Assembly: GCA_900544885.1 (NCBI GenBank) | Contig: UQWU01000039.1 | Location: 1-17,250, forward strand | Reading direction: 5' to 3' | Length of the DNA: 17,250 nt | Source: an uncultured Phascolarctobacterium sp. | Lineage (GTDB): Bacteria; Bacillota; Negativicutes; Acidaminococcales; Acidaminococcaceae | Shown here: one piece after another, positions 7,281-14,039 of the stretch | Layout of the letters: each line of letters begins with the position of its first letter | Position numbering within the stretch: the first letter of the stretch is position 1 | Position numbers and translations under genes: made by a program | The notes under the pieces: generated by a model | Database searches by the model: none | What the model was told of the DNA's origin: nothing | The model's input: only the letters and a program-made list of their open reading frames with translations

Positions 7281-8624
7281 TTAACCTATTAAAACATTTT
7301 CTGTCGGATAACGCAGTTTATCAATCTTCTTATTAAAGAAAGACATACTAAAGGTCAGAATACCGATTCTGCCTACATACATAGTCATAATCAGTACAAA
7401 TTTACAAATGCTATTCCATTCAGTAGTAATACCAACACCCATGCCGACAGTACCCATAGCAGAAAATACTTCAAACATAATGAACTGGAAGGGCTGATTT
7501 TTATCATCAAAGACCATCAGCAGGAAAATCGCCAGACAAATCCATAAAAAGGCCAATAAAAATACGCTGGTTGCTTTACTGATTACAGAAGGTTCTAAAC
7601 GACGATGGAAAATAACTACATCCTTTTTATCTCGTAAAAGTGCCGCAGTAGAAGCTACCAACACAGCAAAGGTAGTCGTCTTGATACCACCACCGGTAGA
7701 GGTTGAGGAAGCACCAATAAACATTAAAGCCATCATCAAAAATAAAGTAGCACTGCTTAAGCTAGCAATATCAATAGTATTAAAACCGGCAGTACGTAAA
7801 GAAATAGACTGAAACAAAGAAGCCATCAGCTGATGACCTACACTCATACCACCCAAGGTAGCCTCGTTATTATGCTCTAAAAGCCAAATCATCAGACCGC
7901 CGCCGAAAACTAACGTAGTATTTACGCACAATACTAGTTTAGTATGCAAGGAAAGCTTTCTCCATTTACGATTATGCAACACATCACCGATAACAGTAAA
8001 GCCTAAGCCACCTAACATAATCAACATCATGAAGCAGAAGTTAATAACAATATCGGCTCTCATGCTGACCAAGCTGGCAAAATTACCCATCAAATCAAAG
8101 CCTGCATTACAAAAGGCTGATACAGAATGCCAATAGCCCCAGTAAAAAGCACTTAAGCCCATGCTTTCATAAAAATAAAGTGCCATAACCGTACCAAAGA
8201 AAAATTCAATACACAAAGTATATTTGACAATATTCATGGTCATACGGATAACGCCTGAAGGATCATCCTGGTTAAGTGACTCCTGAATCAAAAGCCTGTG
8301 TTTAATATCAATACGCTTGCCCATACCGACGCTCAAAAGACTAGTAATAGTCATAATACCTAAGCCGCCGATCTGAATAAGCAAAATGAGCACCGTCTGC
8401 CCGAAATACGTAAATCCTTTACCTGTATCCACAACAGCCAAACCGGTTACACAGGAAGCCGAAGTCGCTGTAAATAATGCATCAATAAAAGGCAGCCATT
8501 GCCCATTAGTATTAGATATAGGCAGCATTAATAGCAGTGTTCCCGCACCTATAAACCACGCAAATGTTAAAGCGATAAACATGCTACGTTTAAGGTTCAT
8601 CAGGAAACGCAAAATTCCTTTCAT
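7281..8624 (-). CDS. ktrB: KtrB/TrkH-type K+ transporter membrane subunit
   Basis: A 447-residue inner-membrane potassium uptake protein with four M1-P-M2 repeats. All four filter loops retain their glycine: SCVTGL (57-62), NAGF (173-176), TAGF (278-281) and TVGMGVG (392-398). The intramembrane gating loop in the third repeat is present as GGGIKTTT (311-318). Length suits KtrB rather than the longer TrkH. The ATG at 8624 has GAGG only 3 bases upstream and AAGGAG 12 upstream, so initiation may be modest. It is first in the ktrB-ktrA-methyltransferase operon, with a clear promoter upstream. Confidence 0.94.
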   Translation of the reverse strand: MKGILRFLMNLKRSMFIALTFAWFIGAGTLLLMLPISNTNGQWLPFIDALFTATSASCVTGLAVVDTGKGFTYFGQTVLILLIQIGGLGIMTITSLLSVGMGKRIDIKHRLLIQESLNQDDPSGVIRMTMNIVKYTLCIEFFFGTVMALYFYESMGLSAFYWGYWHSVSAFCNAGFDLMGNFASLVSMRADIVINFCFMMLIMLGGLGFTVIGDVLHNRKWRKLSLHTKLVLCVNTTLVFGGGLMIWLLEHNNEATLGGMSVGHQLMASLFQSISLRTAGFNTIDIASLSSATLFLMMALMFIGASSTSTGGGIKTTTFAVLVASTAALLRDKKDVVIFHRRLEPSVISKATSVFLLAFLWICLAIFLLMVFDDKNQPFQFIMFEVFSAMGTVGMGVGITTEWNSICKFVLIMTMYVGRIGILTFSMSFFNKKIDKLRYPTENVLIG

Positions 8625-8647
8625 AAGCCTCTATAACTCCTTTACTT

Positions 8648-8677
8648 GCTTTTGAACTTTTTTCAAAAGTCAAAAGC
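8648..8677 (-). other. Leader hairpin upstream of ktrB
   Basis: An inverted repeat GCTTTTGA/TCAAAAGC (8648-8655 with 8670-8677) is extended inside by five more pairs after one bulged base, with a three-base loop. It lies between the ktrB promoter and the Shine-Dalgarno region. No T-tract follows on the minus strand, so it is not an obvious terminator. The leader is too short for a ydaO-type c-di-AMP riboswitch. Confidence 0.5.
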
Positions 8678-8692
8678 TCTCCTATTATCTTT

Positions 8693-8722
8693 ATTATACT
8701 AAAGTATATACATGAACGTCAA
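8693..8722 (-). promoter_or_regulatory. Promoter of the ktrB-ktrA operon
   Basis: TTGACG (8722-8717), an 18-base spacer and TATAAT (8698-8693) on the minus strand. The predicted leader is about 60 bases. Confidence 0.82.
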
Positions 8723-8747
8723 TTTACAATATTTACACAAAAACAAT

Positions 8748-8781
8748 AAAGGACTGTCGTACAAACGTACAACAGTCCTTT
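8748..8781 (-). terminator. Terminator after rplT
   Basis: A 10-bp stem AAAGGACTGT/ACAGTCCTTT (8748-8757 with 8772-8781), with an inner GTAC/GTAC helix, is followed on the minus strand by TATTGTTTTTG. It closes the infC-rpmI-rplT operon and separates it from the ktr promoter. Confidence 0.88.
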
Positions 8782-8796
8782 GATTATAAATTAGAA

Positions 8797-9150
8797 TTAG
8801 AGAGCAGCTTTAGCAACTTCTACTAATTTAGCAAAAGCGTTCGGATCGAAGATAGCCATGTCAGCCAGAACTTTACGGTTCATAGCAATGCCAGCTTTGG
8901 TCAGACCGCAGATGAAACGGCTATAGCTCATACCGTTAGCACGGGTTGCAGCGTTGATACGAGCAATCCACAGACGACGGAATTCGCGTTTTTTAGCACG
9001 ACGGTCACGACGAGCATAGGACAGAGCTTTCATTACCAACTCGTTAGCTTTTCTGAATTGTTTGCTACGAGAACCATAGTAACCTTTAGCTAATTTTAAA
9101 ATGTGTTTATGACGACGATGAGCAGTAACGCCCACTTTAACTCTTGCCAT
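8797..9150 (-). CDS. rplT: 50S ribosomal protein L20
   Basis: This 117-residue, strongly basic protein is a primary binder of 23S rRNA needed early in large-subunit assembly. The start 'MARVKVGVTAHRRHKHILKLAK' and the central 'RRDRRAKKREFRRLWI' are diagnostic of L20, and the length is normal. The ATG at 9150 has AGGAGG 9 bases upstream. It is last in infC-rpmI-rplT. In B. subtilis L20 represses this operon through its leader RNA, which would fit the attenuator upstream of infC here. Confidence 0.98.
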   Translation of the reverse strand: MARVKVGVTAHRRHKHILKLAKGYYGSRSKQFRKANELVMKALSYARRDRRAKKREFRRLWIARINAATRANGMSYSRFICGLTKAGIAMNRKVLADMAIFDPNAFAKLVEVAKAAL

Positions 9151-9183
9151 TGTTAATATCCTCCTTTAATCTCTTGCTGATGC

Positions 9184-9381
9184 TTATGCATACGGCAGCA
9201 TTTTTGCTACATGTTCTTTATCAGTCTTATGAACCAGAGCTGCTTTACGCAGGTTTCTCTTACGTGCAGGAGATTTATGTTCGAGAATGTGGCTCTTAAA
9301 GTTTTTAAAATGTTTGAATTCACCAGAAGCGGTTTTCTTGAAGCGCTTTGCAGCAGCTCTACGGGTTTTCATTTTCGGCAT
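9184..9381 (-). CDS. rpmI: 50S ribosomal protein L35
   Basis: This 65-residue basic protein begins 'MPKMKTRRAAAKRFK' and contains 'HILEHKSPARKRNLRK', both typical of L35, and has the full family length. The ATG at 9381 has GAGGAGG 8 bases upstream. It lies between infC and rplT, the conserved bacterial order. Confidence 0.98.
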   Translation of the reverse strand: MPKMKTRRAAAKRFKKTASGEFKHFKNFKSHILEHKSPARKRNLRKAALVHKTDKEHVAKMLPYA

Positions 9382-9395
9382 GGTCAGTTCCTCCT

Positions 9396-9917
9396 CTATT
9401 TTTTAGCAGGTTTCGGCGCAACAATCATAATCATGTTTTTGCCTTCTAATTTTGGTACTCTTTCTACAACGGCAATATCTTTAAGCTGCTGTGCCATTTT
9501 ATTCAGCAGCACTTCGCCAAGCTCAGGATGTGACAACTCACGACCGCGGAACATGATGGTAACTTTAACTTTGTCGCCATCTTCGAGGAAGCGAACTGCA
9601 TTCTTGTACTTAACGTTGAAGTCATGATCTTCGATACCGGGACGCAGTTTAACTTCCTTGATGTCGAAGGTTTTTTGTTTTTTACGGGCTTCCTTTTCAC
9701 GTTTTTGCTGCTCGTAACGATACTTGCCGTAATCCATAATTTTGCACACAGGCGGTTTTGCGGTAGGAGCAATTTCTACCAAGTCCAAATGTCTTTCAAC
9801 TGCGGCTTGCAGTGCAGCACGGCTGGACATAATGCCGAGTGCTTCGCCATCATTGGTTATAACACGCACTTCACGTGCACGAATTTCTTCATTGATACGC
9901 AAGCTTTCTTTGCTAAT
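9396..9917 (-). CDS. infC: Translation initiation factor IF-3, with AUU start codon
   Basis: IF-3 binds the 30S subunit, checks start-codon pairing and keeps subunits apart. I extend the gene to an ATT at 9917-9915, giving 173 residues beginning (M)SKESLRINEEIR. The Shine-Dalgarno GGAGGTGA (9931-9924) is 9 bases from this ATT, whereas the conventional TTG at 9902 is 24 bases away and would cut the conserved SKESLRINEEI start. The N-domain runs to about residue 75 ('PPVCKIMDYGKYRYEQQKREKEARKKQ' linker follows) and the C-domain has 'KLRPGIEDHDFNVKYKNAVRFL'. An AUU start is classic for infC: IF-3 discriminates against it and so limits its own synthesis. Confidence 0.96.
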   Translation of the reverse strand: MSKESLRINEEIRAREVRVITNDGEALGIMSSRAALQAAVERHLDLVEIAPTAKPPVCKIMDYGKYRYEQQKREKEARKKQKTFDIKEVKLRPGIEDHDFNVKYKNAVRFLEDGDKVKVTIMFRGRELSHPELGEVLLNKMAQQLKDIAVVERVPKLEGKNMIMIVAPKPAKK

Positions 9918-9961
9918 AACAATTCACCTCCAAGAACACTAGGTAAGCTATCTGCTTACTC

Positions 9962-9998
9962 AAAAAAATAAATGCGGGCAGAACAAATCCACCCGCAT
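9962..9998 (-). terminator. Leader terminator (attenuator) upstream of infC
   Basis: On the minus strand ATGCGGG (9998-9992) pairs with CCCGCAT (9978-9972) and is followed by TTATTTTTTT. It lies between the infC promoter and Shine-Dalgarno, so transcription can stop before any coding sequence. Confidence 0.85.
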
Positions 9999-10066
9999 AA
10001 AAAATCATATCCAACCCTGTCGAGTCTGTGCCGCAAGGTGAGAAGCGGGAGGCTTCTGCTTTGTTA
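9972..10066 (-). ncRNA. Structured leader of infC-rpmI-rplT, candidate L20-type leader
   Basis: The leader starts near 10066 and includes a hairpin AGAAGC-CTCCC-GCTTCT. Its loop and 3' arm read CCTCCCGC (10052-10045), which can pair 7 of 8 with GCGGGTGG (9996-9989), the 5' arm of the terminator. This gives two mutually exclusive folds, terminator or antiterminator. The location matches the L20/IF-3 operon leader of Firmicutes, but I cannot confirm the Rfam family from sequence alone. Confidence 0.65.
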
Positions 10067-10073
10067 CTAAAAT

Positions 10074-10102
10074 ATAATACCATATACAGCACAGTATGTC
10101 AA
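10074..10102 (-). promoter_or_regulatory. Promoter of the infC operon
   Basis: TTGACA (10102-10097), a 17-base spacer and TATTAT (10079-10074) on the minus strand, one base off consensus. It lies just downstream of the thrS stop. Confidence 0.87.
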
Positions 10103-10129
10103 TGATTTTGTAATTTTTATTTTAGAAAA

Positions 10130-11920
10130 TTAGTCTTTAGCCTTGGTGTCAACAGCTTCTTTTAGGATAGCTGCAAATTCATCAAAGCTCATAGCACCTA
10201 AATCACCTTTTGCACGATGACGCGGAGAAACAGTACCATTTTCCATATCGCGGTCACCTACAACCAGCATGTACGGAACTTTTTCCATTTGTGCTTCACG
10301 AATCTTCTTACCGATTTTTTCACTGCGTGCATCAACAGTTACACGATAACCGTTATCTTCCAGTTTATGCATCAAATCATAGCAGTAATCAGCAGCACGG
10401 TCAGTTACAGGCAGGAAACGAACTTGTTCCGGAGCAATCCATGTCGGCATAGCACCTGCATATTTTTCAATCAACAGTGCCAGAGTACGTTCGTAGCAGC
10501 CCATGGAGGTGCGGTGAATGATGTACGGCAGTTGTTTTTGACCGTTTTCATCAATATAATACATACCGAATTTTTCAGCCAGCAACATATCGATTTGGAT
10601 AGTAATCAGAGTGTCTTCTTTACCAAATACGTTTTTGATTTGGATATCCAGTTTAGGACCATAGAAAGCAGCTTCATCGATACCTACTTTATAATCAATG
10701 CCCAAGTCGTCCAGAATGTTTTTCATAACGCCTTGTGCATGTTCCCATTGTTCTGCAGTACCTTCATATTTTTCAGTGTTATTCGGGTCCCATTGAGAGA
10801 AACGGAAGGAGCAGTCTTCCTTCAATCCCAAAGTTTCCATGCAGTAATTTGCCAGTTCGAAGCAGCCACGGAATTCATCTTCCAATTGGTCAGGACGAAT
10901 AATCAGATGGCCTTCAGAAATGGTAAATTGACGAACACGGATCAAACCATGCATTTCGCCGGAATCTTCGTTACGGAACAAGGTGGAGGTTTCGCCTAAA
11001 CGCATCGGCAGATCACGATAAGAACGTTGACGGTTCAGGAATACTTGATATTGGAACGGACAGGTCATAGGACGCAGAGCAAAGCATTCTTTTTCTTCGT
11101 CGTTAGGATCACCTAAAACGAACATGCCGTCAAGATAATGATCCCAGTGACCGGAAATACGATACAGATCACGTTTTGCCATTAACGGAGTTTTAGTCAG
11201 CAGATAGCCACGTTTTTGTTCGGTATCTTCAATCCAACGTTGCAGTAATTGAATAACACGAGCACCTTTCGGTAGCATAATAGGCAGACCTTGACCGATA
11301 TAGTCAACAGTGGTGAAGTATTCCAGTTCACGACCCAGTTTGTTATGGTCACGTTTCAGAGCTTCAGCTTGTCGTTCCAGATAAGCATCCAATTCTTCTT
11401 TTTTCGGGAAAGCTACACCATAAATACGTTGCAGCATTTTACGGTTAGAATCGCCACGCCAGTAAGCACCGGTTGCAGAAGTCAGCTTAATAGCATTGCC
11501 TTTAATACGACCAGTAGAATCCAGGTGCGGACCTGCACATAAATCAGTAAAATCGCCTTGTTTGTAGAAGCTGATAACTGCATCTTCCGGCAGATCATTA
11601 ATCAATTCTACTTTATAAGGTTCTTCTTTTTCTTCCATAAATTTAACAGCTTCTTCACGAGGCAGTTCAAAGCGTTCCAGTTTAATTTTTTCTTTGCAGA
11701 TTTTACGCATTTCTGCTTCTAAAGCACTTAAATCTTCAGGAGTGAACGGAGTCGGAGTATCAAAATCATAATAGAAACCGTTGTCGATGCTAGGACCGAT
11801 AGCCAGTTTTACTTCAGGATGTAATCTTTTCATTGCTTGCGCCAGAACATGGGAGCAAGTGTGCCAATAAGTTTTACGGTATTCCTCGTTTTCAAAAGTA
11901 TACTTGTTTTCTTCAGACAT
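10130..11920 (-). CDS. thrS: Threonyl-tRNA synthetase lacking the TGS domain
   Basis: This class II synthetase charges tRNA-Thr and edits Ser-tRNA-Thr. At 596 residues it is about 40-50 shorter than typical bacterial ThrRS: the N-terminal TGS domain is absent and the editing domain begins almost at once. Editing residues are retained: HTCSH (20-24) and CAGPH (128-132). Zn ligands are Cys287, His338 and His469. Motif 2 is the variant 'FRNEDSGEMHGLIRVRQF' (315-332) and motif 3 'GCYERTLALLIE' (474-485). The C-terminal anticodon-binding domain spans about 497-590. The ATG at 11920 has AGGAGG 8 bases upstream and there is no in-frame extension for a TGS domain before the T-box terminator. Expression is controlled by a threonine T-box. 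Confidence 0.96.
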   Translation of the reverse strand: MSEENKYTFENEEYRKTYWHTCSHVLAQAMKRLHPEVKLAIGPSIDNGFYYDFDTPTPFTPEDLSALEAEMRKICKEKIKLERFELPREEAVKFMEEKEEPYKVELINDLPEDAVISFYKQGDFTDLCAGPHLDSTGRIKGNAIKLTSATGAYWRGDSNRKMLQRIYGVAFPKKEELDAYLERQAEALKRDHNKLGRELEYFTTVDYIGQGLPIMLPKGARVIQLLQRWIEDTEQKRGYLLTKTPLMAKRDLYRISGHWDHYLDGMFVLGDPNDEEKECFALRPMTCPFQYQVFLNRQRSYRDLPMRLGETSTLFRNEDSGEMHGLIRVRQFTISEGHLIIRPDQLEDEFRGCFELANYCMETLGLKEDCSFRFSQWDPNNTEKYEGTAEQWEHAQGVMKNILDDLGIDYKVGIDEAAFYGPKLDIQIKNVFGKEDTLITIQIDMLLAEKFGMYYIDENGQKQLPYIIHRTSMGCYERTLALLIEKYAGAMPTWIAPEQVRFLPVTDRAADYCYDLMHKLEDNGYRVTVDARSEKIGKKIREAQMEKVPYMLVVGDRDMENGTVSPRHRAKGDLGAMSFDEFAAILKEAVDTKAKD

Positions 11921-11961
11921 TTTTTATTCCTCCTATAATGTATAGAACATGTGAGGAAGGG

Positions 11962-11999
11962 CAAAAAATAAACCCCAATCCCTCACAAAAGGGACGGAG
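11962..11999 (-). terminator. T-box leader terminator upstream of thrS
   Basis: On the minus strand CTCCGTCCCT (11999-11990) pairs with AGGGATTGGGG (11983-11973) with G-U pairs and one mismatch, followed by TTTATTTTTT. It overlaps the 3' side of the T-box antiterminator region, as expected for a transcriptional T-box. Confidence 0.85.
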
Positions 12000-12205
12000 T
12001 TATCCGCGGTTCCACCCTCATTGACCTATGTAAAACATAAGCCCACTCGGTATCGTTAACGCCGATAATACGGACTGGCATACTAGCTTGTGCGTTCCGC
12101 AGTCAGTTTGAAGGTGGTCGTCCATCGTTTTACCCTGCCGCTCTCAGCCAAGGCGACACTTTCTGTACGGAATATGGCGATGACATTTCCTTCGCATTAC
12201 TTTTA
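11962..12205 (-). ncRNA. T-box riboswitch, threonine-specific (ACC specifier)
   Basis: The minus strand carries the T-box sequence AGGGTGGAACCGCGG (12018-12004). Stem I closes with GAAGG (12193-12189) and CCTTC (12114-12110). Next to that helix the specifier loop reads GACGACCA, giving ACC (12118-12116) followed by a purine, a threonine codon. The antiterminator bulge TGGA complements a tRNA ending in UCCA. Uncharged tRNA-Thr would stabilise the antiterminator and turn on thrS. The 5' limit is approximate. Confidence 0.93.
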
Positions 12206-12224
12206 CATTCTTAATTTAATACTA

Positions 12225-12252
12225 ATTATAGCACAACAATACTCCTTGTCAA
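12225..12252 (-). promoter_or_regulatory. Promoter of thrS
   Basis: TTGACA (12252-12247), a 16-base spacer and TATAAT (12230-12225) on the minus strand. Both hexamers are consensus and lie just upstream of the T-box. Confidence 0.87.
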
Positions 12253-12374
12253 GCAGAATACTAGAAAATTTGTAAAAAGAGTAGTATAATATACATGGTT
12301 TATTTTATTCATGCACTATAATTAATAGTATTATATAATTTATTTAAAATTCAAAAGAAAGAGGCGTTAGCAAC
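12253..12374 (+). promoter_or_regulatory. AT-rich divergent intergenic region, promoter of the DUF4127 gene not resolved
   Basis: Three TATAAT matches occur on the plus strand (12285-12290, 12317-12322 and 12334-12339), but none has a convincing -35 box at the right spacing. One of them probably drives the DUF4127 gene. AGAGG lies about 10 bases before its ATG. Confidence 0.35.
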
Positions 12375-13949
12375 ATGGCAAAGAACTTTTCAATAACAAA
12401 AAAAGTAACCACTGCTATTTGTGCAGCTTGTTTACTTTTACCTATGTCAGCCCAGGCTAAACGCCTAACCATTCTCTATGTTCCACTAGATAATAGACCT
12501 GTCTGCTCCGCTTATGTAGAACAGACCATGGAGGCTGCCAATTGTAAAATAATCATGCCACCGGAAAAATATATCGCTAATAATGAACATAACGGCAATC
12601 CGGAGCAAATCTGGGAATGGCTTCAGAACAAGGCCCCTAAAGCAGATGCAGCAGTCATCAGCACCGATACCTTAATTTATGGCGGTCTTGTGGGCAGCCG
12701 TACCCACAATATTCCCAAAGCACAGCTTGACCAACGTTTAAAACGTTTATACGAATTAAAATATACCTTACCTATTAAATTATATGCTTTTTCTACAATT
12801 ATGCGTACTCCTAGGGCCAGCAAAGGTCGTGTAGAACCTCCCTATTACAGTACTACGGGACCTAGTATTTTTGCTTACAGTCAATTGCTGGATAAAGAAA
12901 ATCAAGGCAAGCTTTCGCCTGTTGAAAACTTAAAAAAGCAGGCTTTAGAACGTAATTTGCATAAGGACGAGCTAGGAGATTGGCTTGATCGCCGACAAAA
13001 AAACCTTGATATCAACAAAGAGCTGACACGTATGGCTAGAACAGATAAATTTCATTATCTGGCTATCGGTAAGGACGATAACGCTCCTCTATCCGCCACA
13101 CACATGGAATCAAGTGAGCTGTCACTCAGTACCTTTGATATGAGCCGCAATTTATTCCAGATTATTGATGGTGTTGATCAATTAGGCTTATTGCTAATGG
13201 CACGTGCATATAATGAAGCCACACAGCAAACACCTAGCATTTATCCACTGTACAGTGCAGGTGTCGGTGCAGGAACATTACCGCAATATAGTGATGCCCG
13301 TCTGCAGGATTCTGTTCCACAACAAATTATCGCCGCCGGAGCTGTACAAGCAGCATCTCCAGCTACTGCTGATTTAGTTTTAGCCTTAAATACACCACAG
13401 GATGGTATAGTAAAAGACTCTACGGCCGATGATAATCAATTTTTCTCTTCTGTAGCTAATAGAAATTTTGTTTCACAAATCGGGTTACAACTCAATGACG
13501 GCCATCATGTTTCCATAGCCGATATCAGTTATTCTAACGGTGCCGATAATGGTTTTATGGATATTTTAGCTAATAGCGGTGCTTTATCACGTATTGATGC
13601 TTATAATGGCTGGAACACTGCTGATAACGCTGTAGGCTACGCTATTGCTCAAGGACTTTTGGCAAAAAATATGTCGGATAAGGATAAAAAACAGCTCATC
13701 TGCCAACGATTAATCGACGATTGGTTCTATCAAAGTAATGCTCGTCGTTATGTTTCCGACGAATTATCTAAGCACAATCGTGAAGATATGAAATATGATT
13801 TAAACATCGCAGCAGAGCCTGTTTTAAAACAAGTAAGTCTTGATTGCCACACTTTAGCAGAAAAATATGATTTTACCAAAAACAGTAAGTTTTCTCTCTC
13901 TTTCCCCTGGGATCGTTTATTTGAAATAAACGTAAAAATAAAAAGTTAA
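12375..13949 (+). CDS. Secreted DUF4127-family protein of unknown function
   Basis: This 524-residue protein has a Sec signal peptide cleaved after AQA (residue 28), so it should be periplasmic or exported. It carries the conserved blocks I associate with DUF4127: PLDNRP (37-42), 'STDTLIYGGLVGSR' (96-109), 'MRTPRASKGRVEPP' (143-156), GKDDNAPLS (232-240), a later 'SNGADNGFMDIL' and 'YNGWNTADNAVGYAIAQ'. The conserved Asp, Asn, Arg and His residues look enzyme-like, but no reaction is known to me. The family assignment is from recall of motifs, not a search. It is the only plus-strand gene, is monocistronic and is followed by a strong terminator. It sits between thrS and the DASS transporters with no obvious functional link to either. 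Confidence 0.85.
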   Translation: MAKNFSITKKVTTAICAACLLLPMSAQAKRLTILYVPLDNRPVCSAYVEQTMEAANCKIIMPPEKYIANNEHNGNPEQIWEWLQNKAPKADAAVISTDTLIYGGLVGSRTHNIPKAQLDQRLKRLYELKYTLPIKLYAFSTIMRTPRASKGRVEPPYYSTTGPSIFAYSQLLDKENQGKLSPVENLKKQALERNLHKDELGDWLDRRQKNLDINKELTRMARTDKFHYLAIGKDDNAPLSATHMESSELSLSTFDMSRNLFQIIDGVDQLGLLLMARAYNEATQQTPSIYPLYSAGVGAGTLPQYSDARLQDSVPQQIIAAGAVQAASPATADLVLALNTPQDGIVKDSTADDNQFFSSVANRNFVSQIGLQLNDGHHVSIADISYSNGADNGFMDILANSGALSRIDAYNGWNTADNAVGYAIAQGLLAKNMSDKDKKQLICQRLIDDWFYQSNARRYVSDELSKHNREDMKYDLNIAAEPVLKQVSLDCHTLAEKYDFTKNSKFSLSFPWDRLFEINVKIKS

Positions 13950-13958
13950 ATAAAGTTC

Positions 13959-13996
13959 AAAGAGCCTATCACAATTTTAAGTGATAGGCTCTTTTT
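13959..13996 (+). terminator. Terminator after the DUF4127 gene
   Basis: A perfect 14-bp stem (13959-13972 with 13981-13994) with an 8-base loop is followed by TTTTT on the plus strand. It lies between convergent genes and may also slow minus-strand transcripts from the DASS gene ending at 14040. Confidence 0.9.
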
Positions 13997-14039
13997 GAGT
14001 AAAGGTCTTGAATTTTTATTTAGGAGTTTATTTGTTAAG

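Noticed and set aside
8625..8692. c-di-AMP (ydaO) riboswitch before ktrB
   Set aside because: The leader is only about 60 bases and lacks the conserved blocks of that riboswitch.
9503..9772. Minus-strand 89-codon frame and plus-strand frames within infC
   Set aside because: They are out-of-frame shadows of infC, whose frame is established by protein similarity.
10217..10999. Plus-strand 260-codon open frame
   Set aside because: It lies wholly inside thrS on the opposite strand, lacks a ribosome binding site and reads as low-complexity Phe/Thr/Asn-rich antisense.
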